Part shown: positions 1 to 9,189 of the stretch, piece by piece
Layout of the letters: the number at the start of each line of letters is the position of its first letter
Position numbering within the stretch: the stretch's first letter is position 1
Assembly (NCBI RefSeq): GCF_043290135.1
Contig: NC_134705.1
Span: 61,469,771 to 61,533,770 of the forward strand
Source of the DNA: Rhipicephalus microplus
Lineage: Eukaryota; Arthropoda; Arachnida; Ixodida; Ixodidae
DNA length: 64,000 bases
Reading direction: 5' to 3'
Position numbers and translations under genes: made by a program
Notes under the pieces: model-generated
Databases searched by the model: none
Told to the model about the DNA's origin: nothing
The model's input: only the letters and a program-made list of their open reading frames with translations

Positions 1-270
1 CCTCTGTGAGCTCGTGTCAAAGTCAACGTCTCTAGAGCAGATTCGCTTAAACCGGTGAGCCTGGCTGTATGGAATACTGTTTTTACAGTGGCGTGGGTGA
101 TCGCTTTGGTAATGGAGGTATTGTTGTCGATCCGTTGGTTTGCGATATAGGGTTGTAGAGAGCTTCTCTTTTTCTATCGTTATGGTAACATCAAGAAAAT
201 TTACGGTTACTTGCGAGTATGTGTGTGTGATTGTATAAAGCTGAGCACCAACAAACTGTACCTTTAATCC
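1..270 (-). mobile_element. Penelope-like element, reverse transcriptase C-terminal fragment
   Basis: The minus strand is open from about 270 to the window edge. It carries the block that follows the polymerase core in Penelope-like reverse transcriptases: VNFLDVTI, then LSTTLYRKPTDRQQYLHY, SDHPRHCKNSIPYSQ and RFKRICS. That order (FLDV, YRKPTD, YLH, SxHP, KxSIPYSQ, RICS) is typical of these elements. Only this piece is visible; any GIY-YIG endonuclease would lie outside the window. It is 5'-truncated and lies head-to-head with a ribozyme-bearing end on the other strand (262-310), an arrangement expected from an inverted, truncated Penelope insertion. Family assignment is strong; activity is not implied. 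Confidence 0.82.
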
Positions 271-310
271 TGATGAAGGCCAGACTCTAGGCCGAAACGT
301 CGAAATAAAC
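262..310 (+). ncRNA. Hammerhead ribozyme motif (type I, Penelope-associated)
   Basis: The conserved core is present: CTGATGA at 270-276, GAAA at 294-297, and cleavage triplet GTC at 299-301. Stem II is GGCC (278-281) with GGCC (290-293). Stem III is minimal, with palindromic ACGT (297-300), so it could act as a dimer. Stem I can form from 263-269 with 302-309, interrupted by a small internal loop. One extra A (277) separates the core from stem II. Hammerheads of this kind are known in the terminal repeats of Penelope-like elements, which fits the neighbouring reverse-transcriptase fragment. Self-cleavage is inferred, not shown. Confidence 0.7.
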
Positions 311-341
311 AACGGTGTGACCGCTCACGGAGGTTCTACTG

Positions 342-344
<3 letters not shown>

Positions 345-436
<92 letters not shown>
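345..436. repeat. (TA)n microsatellite, 92 bp
   Basis: An uninterrupted TA dinucleotide array directly follows the Penelope-like terminus. Poly-Tyr/Ile reading frames through it are artefacts. Confidence 0.98.
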
Positions 437-437
<1 letters not shown>

Positions 438-517
438 GCAGGAACAAAGGGATTTTTGGTACGGTTCAATATTACACGGAAAAGTCAAAACATGTGCGCG
501 TGCGCAGCAGTTTTATT

Positions 518-635
518 GACGTTTCGTTGGTTCTAATAACTTCCCCTGTACATTGCTTGGCATTACTGTCTGTTAGATCTCATTAATATTGTGTTCAAAC
601 ACGGAAAAACGAGCCCTTCGGTATACACTTCTTTC

Positions 636-638
<3 letters not shown>
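518..638 (+). mobile_element. Truncated tRNA-derived SINE, 3' body (family S)
   Basis: This copy begins within the SINE body near TTGGTTCTAATAACTTCCCC and ends in the TA array. It matches, in inverted orientation, the body of the copy at 723-1012 and the third copy at 1218-1412. The tRNA-like head is missing, so it is 5'-truncated. Its tail merges with the (TA)n array it shares with the next copy. Confidence 0.75.

Positions 639-722
<84 letters not shown>
639..722. repeat. (TA)n microsatellite, 84 bp, at the joint of two SINE tails
   Basis: A TA array lying between the 3' ends of two oppositely oriented copies of the same SINE. It forms the centre of a large imperfect palindrome spanning about 518-845. 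Confidence 0.97.
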
Positions 723-729
<7 letters not shown>

Positions 730-1012
730 TGGAAAGAAATGTACACCTAAGGGCTCGTTTTTCCGTGTTTGAACACAATAATAATGAGATCTAACAGACA
801 GTAATGCCAAGGAATGTACAGGGGAAGTTATTAGAACCAATGGAATGTAAATAAGAAAGAAAAAAGAAAAGTGTATGAAAAAATAACCAGCCGTGAGCAG
901 GAATCGAACCTACGACCTTCTAATAACGCGTTCGATGTTCTAACCACTGAGCTACCACAGCTTTTTTTTTCTTTATTACACTGAGCTACCACAGCGGCCT
1001 TCCCTCCATCCA
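723..1012 (-). mobile_element. tRNA-derived SINE, full head and body (family S)
   Basis: Read on the minus strand, a tRNA-like head carries an A box (TAGCTCAGTGGTTA, 941-954) and a B box (GGTTCGATTCC, 900-910), followed by a body shared with the copies at 518-638 and 1218-1412. The head end is partly duplicated: CTGAGCTACCACAG occurs at 947-960 and again at 981-994, separated by a T-rich stretch. The tail ends in (TA)n. The A and B boxes would form an internal RNA polymerase III promoter. It is not a real tRNA gene because no acceptor stem or cloverleaf is completed. Confidence 0.8.
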
Positions 1013-1217
1013 CTTTTTTGGGTATATATGTGAATTTAGAAGTAGGAGTGACAGTCAGCGCCATCTATAAGCCAAACGACGAGTGTGAAAACACTCTTAT
1101 GCGCATGTTTGGCGTCACGTAGCACGTGAACTTATTATGAGCGGGCAGCTGATTAATTGTCCCTCTTATACAACCTAAACACACCAAGTCTGCCATTACG
1201 AGACCCTCGTTCAGTGA

Positions 1218-1412
1218 AATAAGGGAAAGAAGTGTATACCTAAGGGCTCGTTTTTCCGTGTTTTAACACAATAATAATGAGATCTAACAGACAGTAATGC
1301 CAATGAATGTACAGGGGAAGTTATTAGAACCAATGGAATGTAAATAAGAAGAAAGAAAAGTGGATAAAAAATAACCAGCCGTGAGCAGGAATCGAACCTA
1401 CGACCTTCGAAT
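1218..1412 (-). mobile_element. tRNA-derived SINE, head-truncated (family S)
   Basis: Third copy of the same SINE. The body and the B box (GGTTCGATTCC on the minus strand, about 1387-1397) are present, but the A box is missing because the copy breaks near 1412, where another repeat begins. It carries small differences from the 723-1012 copy. Confidence 0.75.
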
Positions 1413-1419
1413 AACGCGA

Positions 1420-1502
1420 ATATATAGGTGAAGGACGCTGACGCCGGCTGAAAAATTCAGCCGATAGTGTCCATATAATTGCTCTCGCAATAAAACAAAG
1501 AT
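1420..1502 (+). mobile_element. SINE tail fragment (family T)
   Basis: The segment GACGCCGGCTG...AGTGTCCATATA followed by CGCAATAAA matches the 3' part of the fuller copies at 8862-9130 (minus) and 59203-59480 (plus). Only the tail is here. Confidence 0.55.
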
Positions 1503-1659
1503 CCCTAACACGATTAAACCAGGCTGTTTACTACCAGAAAAACGGGACTTGTATTATGCAAAGCCTACTAATTCAATTTTCGACTTCTTGGCTGTAATGT
1601 CCCGTATTGCGTCACAAGAACTTTATTCTACATGAACTTCATGGAGGCGTATTGTGTTT

Positions 1660-1880
1660 AATGTAACTTGTGGACTAAATTGCCAGGTATGCGTGCCTTG
1701 AAGACCAATAAGGGGTTAAGATTTTTCTCTTGTTCTTGTTTATTCGAAATCATGTGTATTGTTCTGTAACAAATAATCGAGTCTTGATAGGGCTTCTCCT
1801 CTGTTTGACCGCAAAGGCATGGATACTTGTGTACATTTGGGCTTAGTTCTATATTTAGGCTCCTTCTCAAGTCCAGCGAG
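1660..1880 (-). pseudogene. Possible further M13 exon remnant
   Basis: The minus strand reads NVHKYPCLCGQTEEKPYQ then DSIICY, resembling the M13 stretch with a cysteine followed by a glutamate-containing helix (C..Q.E..Y). It lies downstream of the lobe exon as expected, but splice sites are not convincing and similarity is weak. Confidence 0.3.
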
Positions 1881-2048
1881 TGGCGACCTTGATTGCATTC
1901 ATTCAGGTATGTCTGATTGGAGGTTACCGCTACACCTGTATTATAAGTTTCCTTGTCACGTGCACCGAATTTTTACAAGACAGCCTCATGTGGGTCATTT
2001 CTTTCTATCTGTCGTCCTTCTCAGTTTCAGCCCCTGCGTAATCCATAC

Positions 2049-2723
2049 CTGCACAGTGTACCAGGAGACGAAGACGTGTGTGCTGTTCTCTCACAGGCTC
2101 GTCCATGTATCCAGGAAAGCTAGCAGGTACTCTTGGTTGGCCGTGACCAATTCTGTCACGTTGTTTAGGCCAAACACGCAAGGCGCCGCCGCCCACCTTG
2201 CGCGGGACAGCCCGATTTTCGGAATGTCCATCATGTGGTCTGCGCTTTCAGGTATCGTGGTGGGCACGTTGTAGGCTGCGCTCAGCAGTGGTGACGTCAG
2301 TTCATCGAGTGCAGTGACTTCCAGGAGGCGGTGCTTGATGGCGGTGCTCGTTTTATCCATCTAAATCGCGTCATGTGGCAGCATGCTGCTTCGAAGGAGG
2401 GAGAAGTACTCCCGCCCCCTGCGAGTGAACTGCGATGCCATCTTCCTCTTGAAGACGACGACGATAGTCCTTCCGGGGTTGACGGTGAGCCGCGAGCGTG
2501 GAGATCGGAGTGGAACGAAGCGGAACAGGACGTCCCAGCCGAGGCGCAGCGACGTCGCCAGAACAGTGTGCAGCACGTCTGCCTCGGCGGGGCGTCTCGG
2601 CCACGTGATGCCGGCTTCCTGGAGGGCTTCTCTGACGGTAGTAGGGTGGTCGCGATGGCCGTGCAGCAGATCTTCGCAGCTGCGGTAGAGAGCGACTCCG
2701 CGCTGCACTGCGCTCTGCCCGGT
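2049..2723 (-). pseudogene. M13 relic: N-terminal lobe exon with two in-frame stops
   Basis: The exon starts after TTTCGCAAG (acceptor) and can end at the donor CAG then GTATGG, giving exactly 225 codons in phase 0. It contains the arthropod M13 lobe pattern ALYRSCEDLL, then ALQEAGITWPRRP, LRLGWDVLFRF, further on LNNVTELVTANQEYLLAFL, and ends SWYTVQ. TAG (2361-2363) and TGA (2091-2093) interrupt it, so the product would be truncated without readthrough. Overlapping open frames on both strands here are shadows. Confidence 0.72.
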
Positions 2724-3422
2724 CTTGCGAAAAGTAAGATTTCCACAATGGACAGCAGAAAGAAGCTGCGAGTATACGTAAGTAAATATGCTGCGAGAGA
2801 TATATAGCGTCGAATCACGAGAGATAGTTGAAGCGTAACACCAAATAATTTCACTTGTACTTCGTCAGTGAAGATGATATTTTATTTGTGCTTCCATATC
2901 CTAGACGTTTGCAAAGTAAGATCTGCGCCACCACCCTGGACTGCTTTGGTGTTGGCTATCTGAACATCTCTATAAACGCGTTGGGCAGAGCTACAACAGG
3001 GTCTTTTTCGCACCCGCTAAACGGTACATTTAGCTTAGATGTATGCGTGCGCGAACTAAACAAGGGATACGAGAAGGGTACAAAGGCATAGATGGGGATG
3101 TTGGAAATACATTATAAAAGACTTGCCGGACACAATGTCAAAGAGAACAGCACAGTGTGCTGTGTCATCACCTATATTGACGTTATGTTCTCACGTTGTA
3201 AGCCTAGCGAGGGTTTGTGACTTCGCTGGTAGCCTGGAATTCTATGCACTACTCTAGTGGGCCTTCTACAGACGTGTCGTGGTTTCGGGACGCAGAATCC
3301 CATCGGTTATTTGTACTGTGCTGTCTAACATTCTAAATGGAGGTCTCGAGGCATTGACACCGCTCTCTGCATCGATGTATGCCATTTGCGATGCTTCATA
3401 CGCATATGGTATCTGAGCGTAC

Positions 3423-3760
3423 CGATGGTACGGTCATGCCGTCGAACGTGCGCGCCATGGAGTCCAGTCTCTGCGCAACGAGCAGCTCGTAGGTGGCGAG
3501 CTCGTTGTCGCGCGTCCATCCGTCACAAACGAACTTGGTGAAGCTGTCGCATGGCCGCACCGACGAGTTCAGTGAGCTGCTCAGCCGTCCGCCGTACTCG
3601 TGACACTCGTGCGTGTGGCACACCCGCACAACCGCAGTGTTACTGGGGCCTCCCGTCAGGAGACGGACGACGAAGGTGAGCATGACCGCGGTGAACGAGA
3701 CGACGAGAGCCACCATGAGAAAGTGCAGCCAGCTGGAAGGTTGCCGAGTGCAGAGACCTC
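3423..3760 (-). pseudogene. M13 relic: transmembrane and Cys-rich N-terminal exon
   Basis: Open over 112 codons. A hydrophobic segment (FLMVALVVSFTAVMLTFVV, about residues 14-32 of the exon) forms a signal-anchor. It is followed by the M13 start pattern CHTHECHEYG, then LSSSLNSSVRPCDSFTKF and VCDGW, with the conserved paired cysteines. The exon runs from an acceptor (TTCAGTGCAG) to a donor (TCG then GTACGC) at a codon boundary. This exon alone is intact; the damage is in its partners. Confidence 0.8.
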
Positions 3761-3834
3761 CTGCACTGAATTTCTATAAGAAAATTAGCATGTTGGTCAG
3801 TAAAATGTGCTTGCGACTACATTACCCTTAGCCT

Positions 3835-4005
3835 GACAACGCCTACTGCAGGGGCAAAGGCCTCTACCACGTTTTGGCAGCCGATCCTGTCCTCTTCCTA
3901 ATCTGCCTGAACCTCGTCTCGTCTTGCCACTGAACTTTACTGTCTGTTGGAATCTAGTCTGTTAGTCTTAGATTACCAGAGATTATCTTGCCAACGCACT
4001 ACACG
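3835..4005 (+). repeat. Degenerate dispersed repeat (ACGCCTACTGCAGG type)
   Basis: The stretch starting CAACGCCTACTGCAGGG, followed by GCAAAGGCCTCT, resembles a dispersed repeat common in arthropod DNA. Only one copy is in this window, so boundaries are approximate. The rest of 3766-4464 shows no gene. Confidence 0.35.
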
Positions 4006-4531
4006 CCCCGACCGTGTCTTGATTTCTCCGCTTTCACTCCCTCTCTCATAGCAGCAGCTGCGGGCGCGCGCACTTATCCTCGCCTCCTAGCAACCCAAGC
4101 ATGTGGCACGCAGTGACTCTGCTCCTTCTCTCGTGGTTCACTCTCAGTCCTCCCTGCACCTCCTCTCCCATCCGCTCGTCAATGCCAGTAGGGAAGCTTC
4201 TAAAGCCACTGTATATACGTTTCACTAAAACTGACTCTTTGACAAGGCGTTCAGTGACCTTAAAATATCGTTTCATTATTTGCCAATTCAGGGCTGCGCC
4301 AAGGAACTGAGAAAGAAAAAAAAACGCGATTGCATGAGAATCGGCGACGATCTGAACCAGAGAAACAGCAGCACTAAGCTCATCTTATAAAAAGTATTTT
4401 GGACAAATGTCTTTACGACAGAGTTGAGTCTAATCGTGGTGTCTGGAAGCCCATCGTCTAAACATTTGGTGCCGAAGAACCAGAGTTGAAAACCAGGGAC
4501 CTACCGACCGCAACCAGACAACCGCACCGGC

Positions 4532-4738
4532 ATGAATCAATTGAAGCCGAAGTGGACGTTGCGGCGATCACAGAACACGGGGATTATAAGCGAGGCAAGT
4601 GCTCTTATCGCTAACGACTCTGCATCTTACGACCAGCTCAATTACATTTATGAGAGGCTGAAGGCTAACAACGAGGAGCATAACAACTTGAACACCGAGA
4701 TCAAGCAGCATATTCTTGACGAAGGGTTCGAGTTCTAG
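4532..4738 (+). pseudogene. BEL/Pao gag N-terminus (68 residues)
   Basis: The first ATG after the primer-binding region opens a frame with the family's typical beginning: a basic start, ASALIANDSASYDQLNYIY, then a helix ending in an acidic DEGFEF. A full Pao gag runs several hundred residues; this one stops at 68 because the following segment was replaced by inserted repeats. It would have encoded the matrix-like start of the capsid polyprotein. Confidence 0.6.
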
Positions 4739-4854
4739 TATTCACAAGTTCCGTAGACTGTCACACCGCCCCGCGGACCCCAGCGTAATTTTCTTAAGAG
4801 TAATTGGGTAGCGGCGGGGCAGTGGCGCTCATAGCATGTGCATGTACGCCTTGG

Positions 4855-5170
4855 CTGGCGTTCGGCTTTCACTAGAACGTTTCTGTTGTAGTTACCGGGC
4901 GCACAAAGGTCCCTGCAGTCGTTGCACAGTCTCCGTTCACGAAAAAAGTGGGCTTCTCAGACAGCGAAGTAACAATTGAGACGCTTATTCGCGTTCATCT
5001 GCACCTGTGCAGTACGTTTTGTGCGTCAATTGTGCGTGAGAAACGCGGGGCACGTTTTGATCTGCTTGCCATTCGGCGCGTGACCTTCCGATTTGTTGCG
5101 GTCGCGTTCATCGCTTCGCCTTTGCGGCAAAGTTGTGACTTTTTTTCAAAAAGAGGTAAAAAATGTCGGC
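4855..5170 (+). repeat. Dispersed repeat R, copy 1
   Basis: Shares ordered blocks (CACCTGTGCAGTACGTTTTG, GCGTGAGAAACGCGGGGCAC, GTTTTGATCTGCTTGCC, TTGCGGCAAAGTTGTGACTT) with copies at 11342-11735 (plus) and 58738-59120 (minus). No coding capacity. It lies inside the BEL/Pao relic, so it probably inserted later. Confidence 0.7.
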
Positions 5171-5279
5171 ATTGCGATAACTTAGCGAAATCTTAGATCG
5201 GTAACTATCCGCTCAAAACTGAGGACGTGAAAGGAAATACACAATGTTATAACACTATTTGGAATTTTGCGTTACAAAG

Positions 5280-5462
5280 CACGTAATGATCGTGAGGCAC
5301 GCCTTTAGTGGAGTGAAACGTGCACGGACGTCACACGGTACTCGTCCTCTGTCATTCCTACATCGCAAAGCAACCGCCGCGGTCGGGATCGAACAAACGA
5401 CGTTCGGGTCAGAGCAGAACATCGTAACCACCACATTACCATGGCACACACGTATAGAGCAC
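5280..5462 (-). mobile_element. tRNA-derived SINE, family U (degenerate)
   Basis: The minus strand shows a tRNA-like head with GGTAATGTGGTGGTTACGAT (A-box region) and TGTTCGATCCC (B box), then a body like the other family U copies (31812, 48520, 51845, 56945). It sits inside the BEL/Pao relic. The head is clear and the tail is decayed. Confidence 0.6.
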
Positions 5463-6239
5463 TGAAGAACAGTAAGATTACTTTGCGTCGCCGAACGTCA
5501 GTGCACGAAAGGCCCGTCTTGCGGACCGGAATGATTAGCACGAGGACAAAAAGCAAGCTAACACTCTTATACAGAACTTTCTCAGTAATATGTGAATTGC
5601 ACTTCGTGTGAATTGTGGCGGACATGAGACGTCTGCAGGCAGAGTCGTTGCACAACCACGGATGCTCTACAGGCCTTCACGTCACAACGATTGATATGTT
5701 TGGCACTCAGGACCTGTTGGCCTTCAACGAAGCATCGTATACGAGTTTAAGAAGCGTCTTGATGGCGCATAGTTTGCGACTGCAAAAAGGGTACAGACAT
5801 CGCGAAGTGAAAAAAAAAGTCACTGCAGTGCATGCCGCACTTGCTCAGCGACTGATACTCTCTGTTGGCGCCATATTGAACCACCCTATGCGCCCCTTAT
5901 AGGCGATGAAACTTGTGAATAACACCGTCTTGGAATATGAAGATGATGCTACGTTGTTTTTTCGTAGCGATTATCAGTAAGCCAGACCGCGTGCTATGGT
6001 CACCGACTACAACCAAAGGAATGGACGTTCAAACAGTCGCAGCACTGCTAGACGGAACAGGAGTCGGACTGCCTAAACTGACAATAGCCTCGTCCCCTGA
6101 GCAACTGCCAAGTAGACCAAACTTCGGGAGCAGTACGACTAAACTGTTCACAGTAGCGTCCACATCGCGTCCACAGAGAAGTTCTATAATCTACTACTCT
6201 TTGAAAGGAGAAGCTGCATAGGTAATAGCGGGCCTTCTG

Positions 6240-7010
6240 ACGACTGAGAGCTGCTTACACGATGCCGCCTCCTTGTACAGAAGCGCTTTAGAGACAAGAG
6301 ACGCCTGGAGCAAGAGTGTTTTGCCCAGTTACGGATGTTGAGCTCTGTTCGTTCAAATAACACCGAAGCTCTGTGCAATTTGTACGAACAAGTTCTCTTC
6401 CGTATCCAAGGTGTTCATAAGGCATCCTTCTCATCCATGCTCTGTGACATCTTACTGTGTACTTTTCCACAGAACATAGTCATGCAGTACCATTGATCGT
6501 GTGATGTTCAGGTGGTACGTGACTCGAGAAAGGACGGTACCCCCATCGGACTGGATGGTCTGCTCAGCTTGCTGTGCATTGACGGTACCCCCATCGAACT
6601 GCACTGCTCAACTTGCCGTGCTTTGAGCTGAATTGCTTAGAGAGGAGCAATTTCAAGGACGTTGGAGGACGAGAGCTTGAAACAGCTCTAATGGAAAGTC
6701 AGTGGACATAATATCGCCGTGGGAGACGTACTTCATGTGCACTTGACAGCAATTCAAAGGAGTACAACTCCGTCAAAGGAAACAAAGGAGTACAAAGGAA
6801 ACAAGGAGTACAACTCCATCTTTTTCTCTTCATATGAGCAAAAACTAAAATCGTGCACCGCCGAGTTGCCCCTGACACAGACGATGTGACTACTTTCCAA
6901 TAACCAGATGTGTTTCCGCTGCAACACTGAAGGATATCAGGCACGGGACAGCAAAAGGAAGACCTGCTCGAAATGCGACGCTCGACACGCTACAAACATG
7001 TGTGATCCCG
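6240..7010 (+). pseudogene. BEL/Pao gag body and zinc knuckles
   Basis: Broken frames encode LEQECFAQLRMLSSVRSNN then NLYEQVLFRI, matching the conserved Pao capsid helices. At 6911-7010 is a nucleocapsid-like block CFRCNTEGYQARD, then CSKCDARHATNMCDPD, whose ending RHATxMCDPD is characteristic of Pao gag. A ~57-bp direct duplication (GACGGTACCCCCATCG at about 6533 and 6583) lies between them. Not translatable as one protein. Confidence 0.6.
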
Positions 7011-7306
7011 ACAAGTGTTCGCGAAAGACAGGTTATGCCAACACGAACTAAGAAGTAATTACGACAGTCTGCTCGTCACTTGGAAAACGACAACCTAATG
7101 GATTCTCTTTCGCTTTCGTATTTCTGCAAACCTCGCGAGCATGGGCCCTAAACAATGACACATGCTGCTACACACGCAAACTTTTCACGGTGGAATTCAG
7201 AGCGCATGATCGCTGAAGCTTTGCCCAAACATCTCCTGCTATAAGCAATGCAAACAACTCGGACAGCGCTCAAAACTTTCGCGAGGGCACCAGCTCAAGC
7301 GGCTAT

Positions 7307-7540
7307 ATGAGTAGTCAAGTTTTAGGACTGCGACTGCGAAGTCAGTTTTTTAACAAAGGGTTGGCGCTACGAGCAATCGAGATACCAGGCATGTGTCAGG
7401 ACATCAAAGAGACAACAAATGACAAACCTTTCGTCACGTCTTTCAGGAAGCTTAAAAACAATGCCACCGATGAGCTGATACACCCATCGGTCATCAGGAA
7501 GAGTGGTGCCAGCGTACTGATTAGTTCGGATCCGATGTAA
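7307..7540 (+). pseudogene. BEL/Pao protease-linked segment
   Basis: A 77-codon frame encoding GLRLRSQFFNKGLALRAIEI, then DELIHPSVI and ASVLISSDPM. This is the Pao block after the aspartic protease in which a GADQM-like motif precedes the polymerase; here it is SSDPM. It is followed by KLGWTFQGSTSH in a shifted frame, so the polyprotein is broken. Confidence 0.55.
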
Positions 7541-8279
7541 AGGCGACGAATCGTTGATTTCACTCAACTTCAAGCTTGGATGGACTTTCCAGGGTAGCAC
7601 ATCACACTTGATGTCTCGACCGATAGCTTTACGAAACGTGGCGAGTCCTACAATTTTCCGCTGTCTCTTTGGAAATTTTAAATTCAGGGAGTAACAGAAA
7701 GAGAAAAGCCATCTGAAGAGAGAAAGACCATGAGACAGTTTGAGAAAACTTCTAGCGTTCTCAATGCGAGCTATGAAATGGCGCCAGCTTGAAAGCATGG
7801 ATTCGAACATGAAAGCAACAGACAAGTCACCGTTACTCGACCTTTCCTTTCCAACCATCTCAGCACCAAACAGGTACTGCTCGAAACGAACGACCGCAAT
7901 ATAGGATGGTAAACGCGAGCAGGACACGCGAATATCGCCTGTGATGTACCTGCCGCAGAGATAAAGCCATGCCCTACTTCACGCACGCAAGTACTTGAAG
8001 AACCACTGGCGATGAAAAATCGAGTGGTGCTTGATGCTGCGGAAAAAGGTGACAGGAACTATTACGCTGCGGCCTTTACGTGAGCTGAATCTGGAGTCGG
8101 GAACATCGAGTTCCGTGACTTTTTTACAGCGCCTACTGCGATAAAAGGATTACCGAGCGTGATCCGTGTACTTTGACAACGATGAAATATTTCACAAGGC
8201 CTCGGGAGGCATAAGGCGAATGCACCGAGTGCTCTCTCGAGCAAAAGTCATTGGCCACGTCAGCATTATTGGCAGTTCA

Positions 8280-8540
8280 TGGAAGTTTGCTATGCGATTG
8301 CTACTTTCTGGAACGAATCATTGAAGAGCCTCGTACGATCAGTGAAGCTTCTTCGGCCAGAAATGATAGGAAAAACTCGCGTGAACTTCGACGAAATACT
8401 ATAAACTTTTGACCTTTGATATTTATTGAGACAGTTGAAAGAGAACCTCCTTGTTGAAACAGCCGAACTTCTCTTTGCATGAAGGTGGACCATCGACAAA
8501 GTCGATTCTAAACAAGAAGTTGTCATGCGCAGGCTCACCT
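8280..8540 (+). pseudogene. BEL/Pao integrase C-terminal remnant
   Basis: A short stretch reads ATFWNESLKSLVRSVKLLRP then GKTRVNFDEIL, the Pao integrase region just after the DDE core (family form GFWERLVRSVK...LGK..L.F.EL). Stops follow at once. The catalytic residues are not recognisable upstream. Confidence 0.5.
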
Positions 8541-8620
8541 ACAGAAAGTTCATGGTGAAAACGTCTTGGAAGCGATGAAAAAAAACAACCTGTTGCAACT
8601 ACGATTTGCGGACAAATCGT

Positions 8621-8861
8621 AGTTGCGGACAAACCCGAAAAGCCTCCGCTGCGTCGGCGCTTGCTGCCGCCGCGAGTCTCATGCTACTTGCGGAACTCAA
8701 GCTTGCGTTCAACGGCGTAGAGCCTGATTTTCTGGCTTCGGTGGCCGCTGAGATAAGGAAGGCCTTGCTGGTACCGACGACGCAGCTCGTGTGTTGTTCA
8801 TTGGCCTGCGAATAAGTTGAATGAACAACCGCTAATAGTTTTCTTTTATTGCTATAGCAAA
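8621..8861. other. No gene recognised
   Basis: A short Ala/Leu-rich open frame (8606-8815) has no recognisable motif and is not supported as a gene. A direct repeat CTACGATTTGCGGACAAA is visible at about 8599-8625. Confidence 0.5.
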
Positions 8862-9130
8862 TATATTGGATACTCTCGGCTGGATTTCGCTGCCGGCGTC
8901 GACGTGAGCGTCGGCGCCGATGTCATGCACCATATATATCTATATATATATTAAAACGCAAGAAAGAAAACGTATCCAGAAAAATGACTTCGGCGCACGG
9001 AATTGAACGCGGGACCTCCACATCATGAATTTGAGGCGTTAACCACCAAGCAACCGTTGGGTACCTCTTTCAATGTTCAAACAGCAAGCTATTTATATCT
9101 ACCGCTTACCGTGGTTGGCGGGCCTCTCAG
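8862..9130 (-). mobile_element. tRNA-related SINE, family T
   Basis: On the minus strand it runs from a leader (GGTAGATATAAATAGCTTGC) through a tRNA-like head (TTGGTGGTTAACGCCTC; B box GTTCAATTCC) to a tail with a TA-rich stretch and a GACGCCGGC-type block. The copy at 59203-59480 has the same order of blocks; a tail-only copy is at 1420-1502. Confidence 0.7.
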
Positions 9131-9189
9131 GGGTAACTATAGTGTTTTCACCATTATCAGCAAGATGGAGCAATGACGTTTATAACTGC

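Larger units (their letters stand above)
4465..8620 (+). mobile_element. BEL/Pao LTR retrotransposon relic
   Basis: Pieces occur in canonical order on the plus strand: primer-binding region TGGTGCCGAAGAACC (4467-4481), gag start (4532-4738), gag body (about 6240-6480), CCHC knuckles (6911-7010), protease/pre-RT (7307-7540), polymerase remnant KLGWTFQGSTSH (about 7570-7610) and integrase remnant FWNESLKSLVRSVK (about 8305-8350). Many stops and frameshifts show an old, dead copy. A short repeat (4855-5170) and a SINE (5280-5462) sit inside it. The 5' LTR would end near 4464; its start is not resolved and no 3' LTR was found. Confidence 0.75.

Noticed and set aside
317..840. Open frames rich in alternating Tyr and Ile
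   Set aside because: They are translations of (TA)n arrays, present on both strands.
900..960. Possible tRNA gene on the minus strand
   Set aside because: A and B boxes are present but no complete cloverleaf or acceptor stem; it is the head of a SINE with three local copies.
2331..2807. Plus-strand frame of 158 codons
   Set aside because: Shadow of the GC-rich M13 exon on the minus strand; no motif of its own.
7367..7927. Minus-strand frame of 186 codons
   Set aside because: No recognisable motif; it lies opposite the BEL/Pao polymerase remnant, whose plus-strand motifs are in order.
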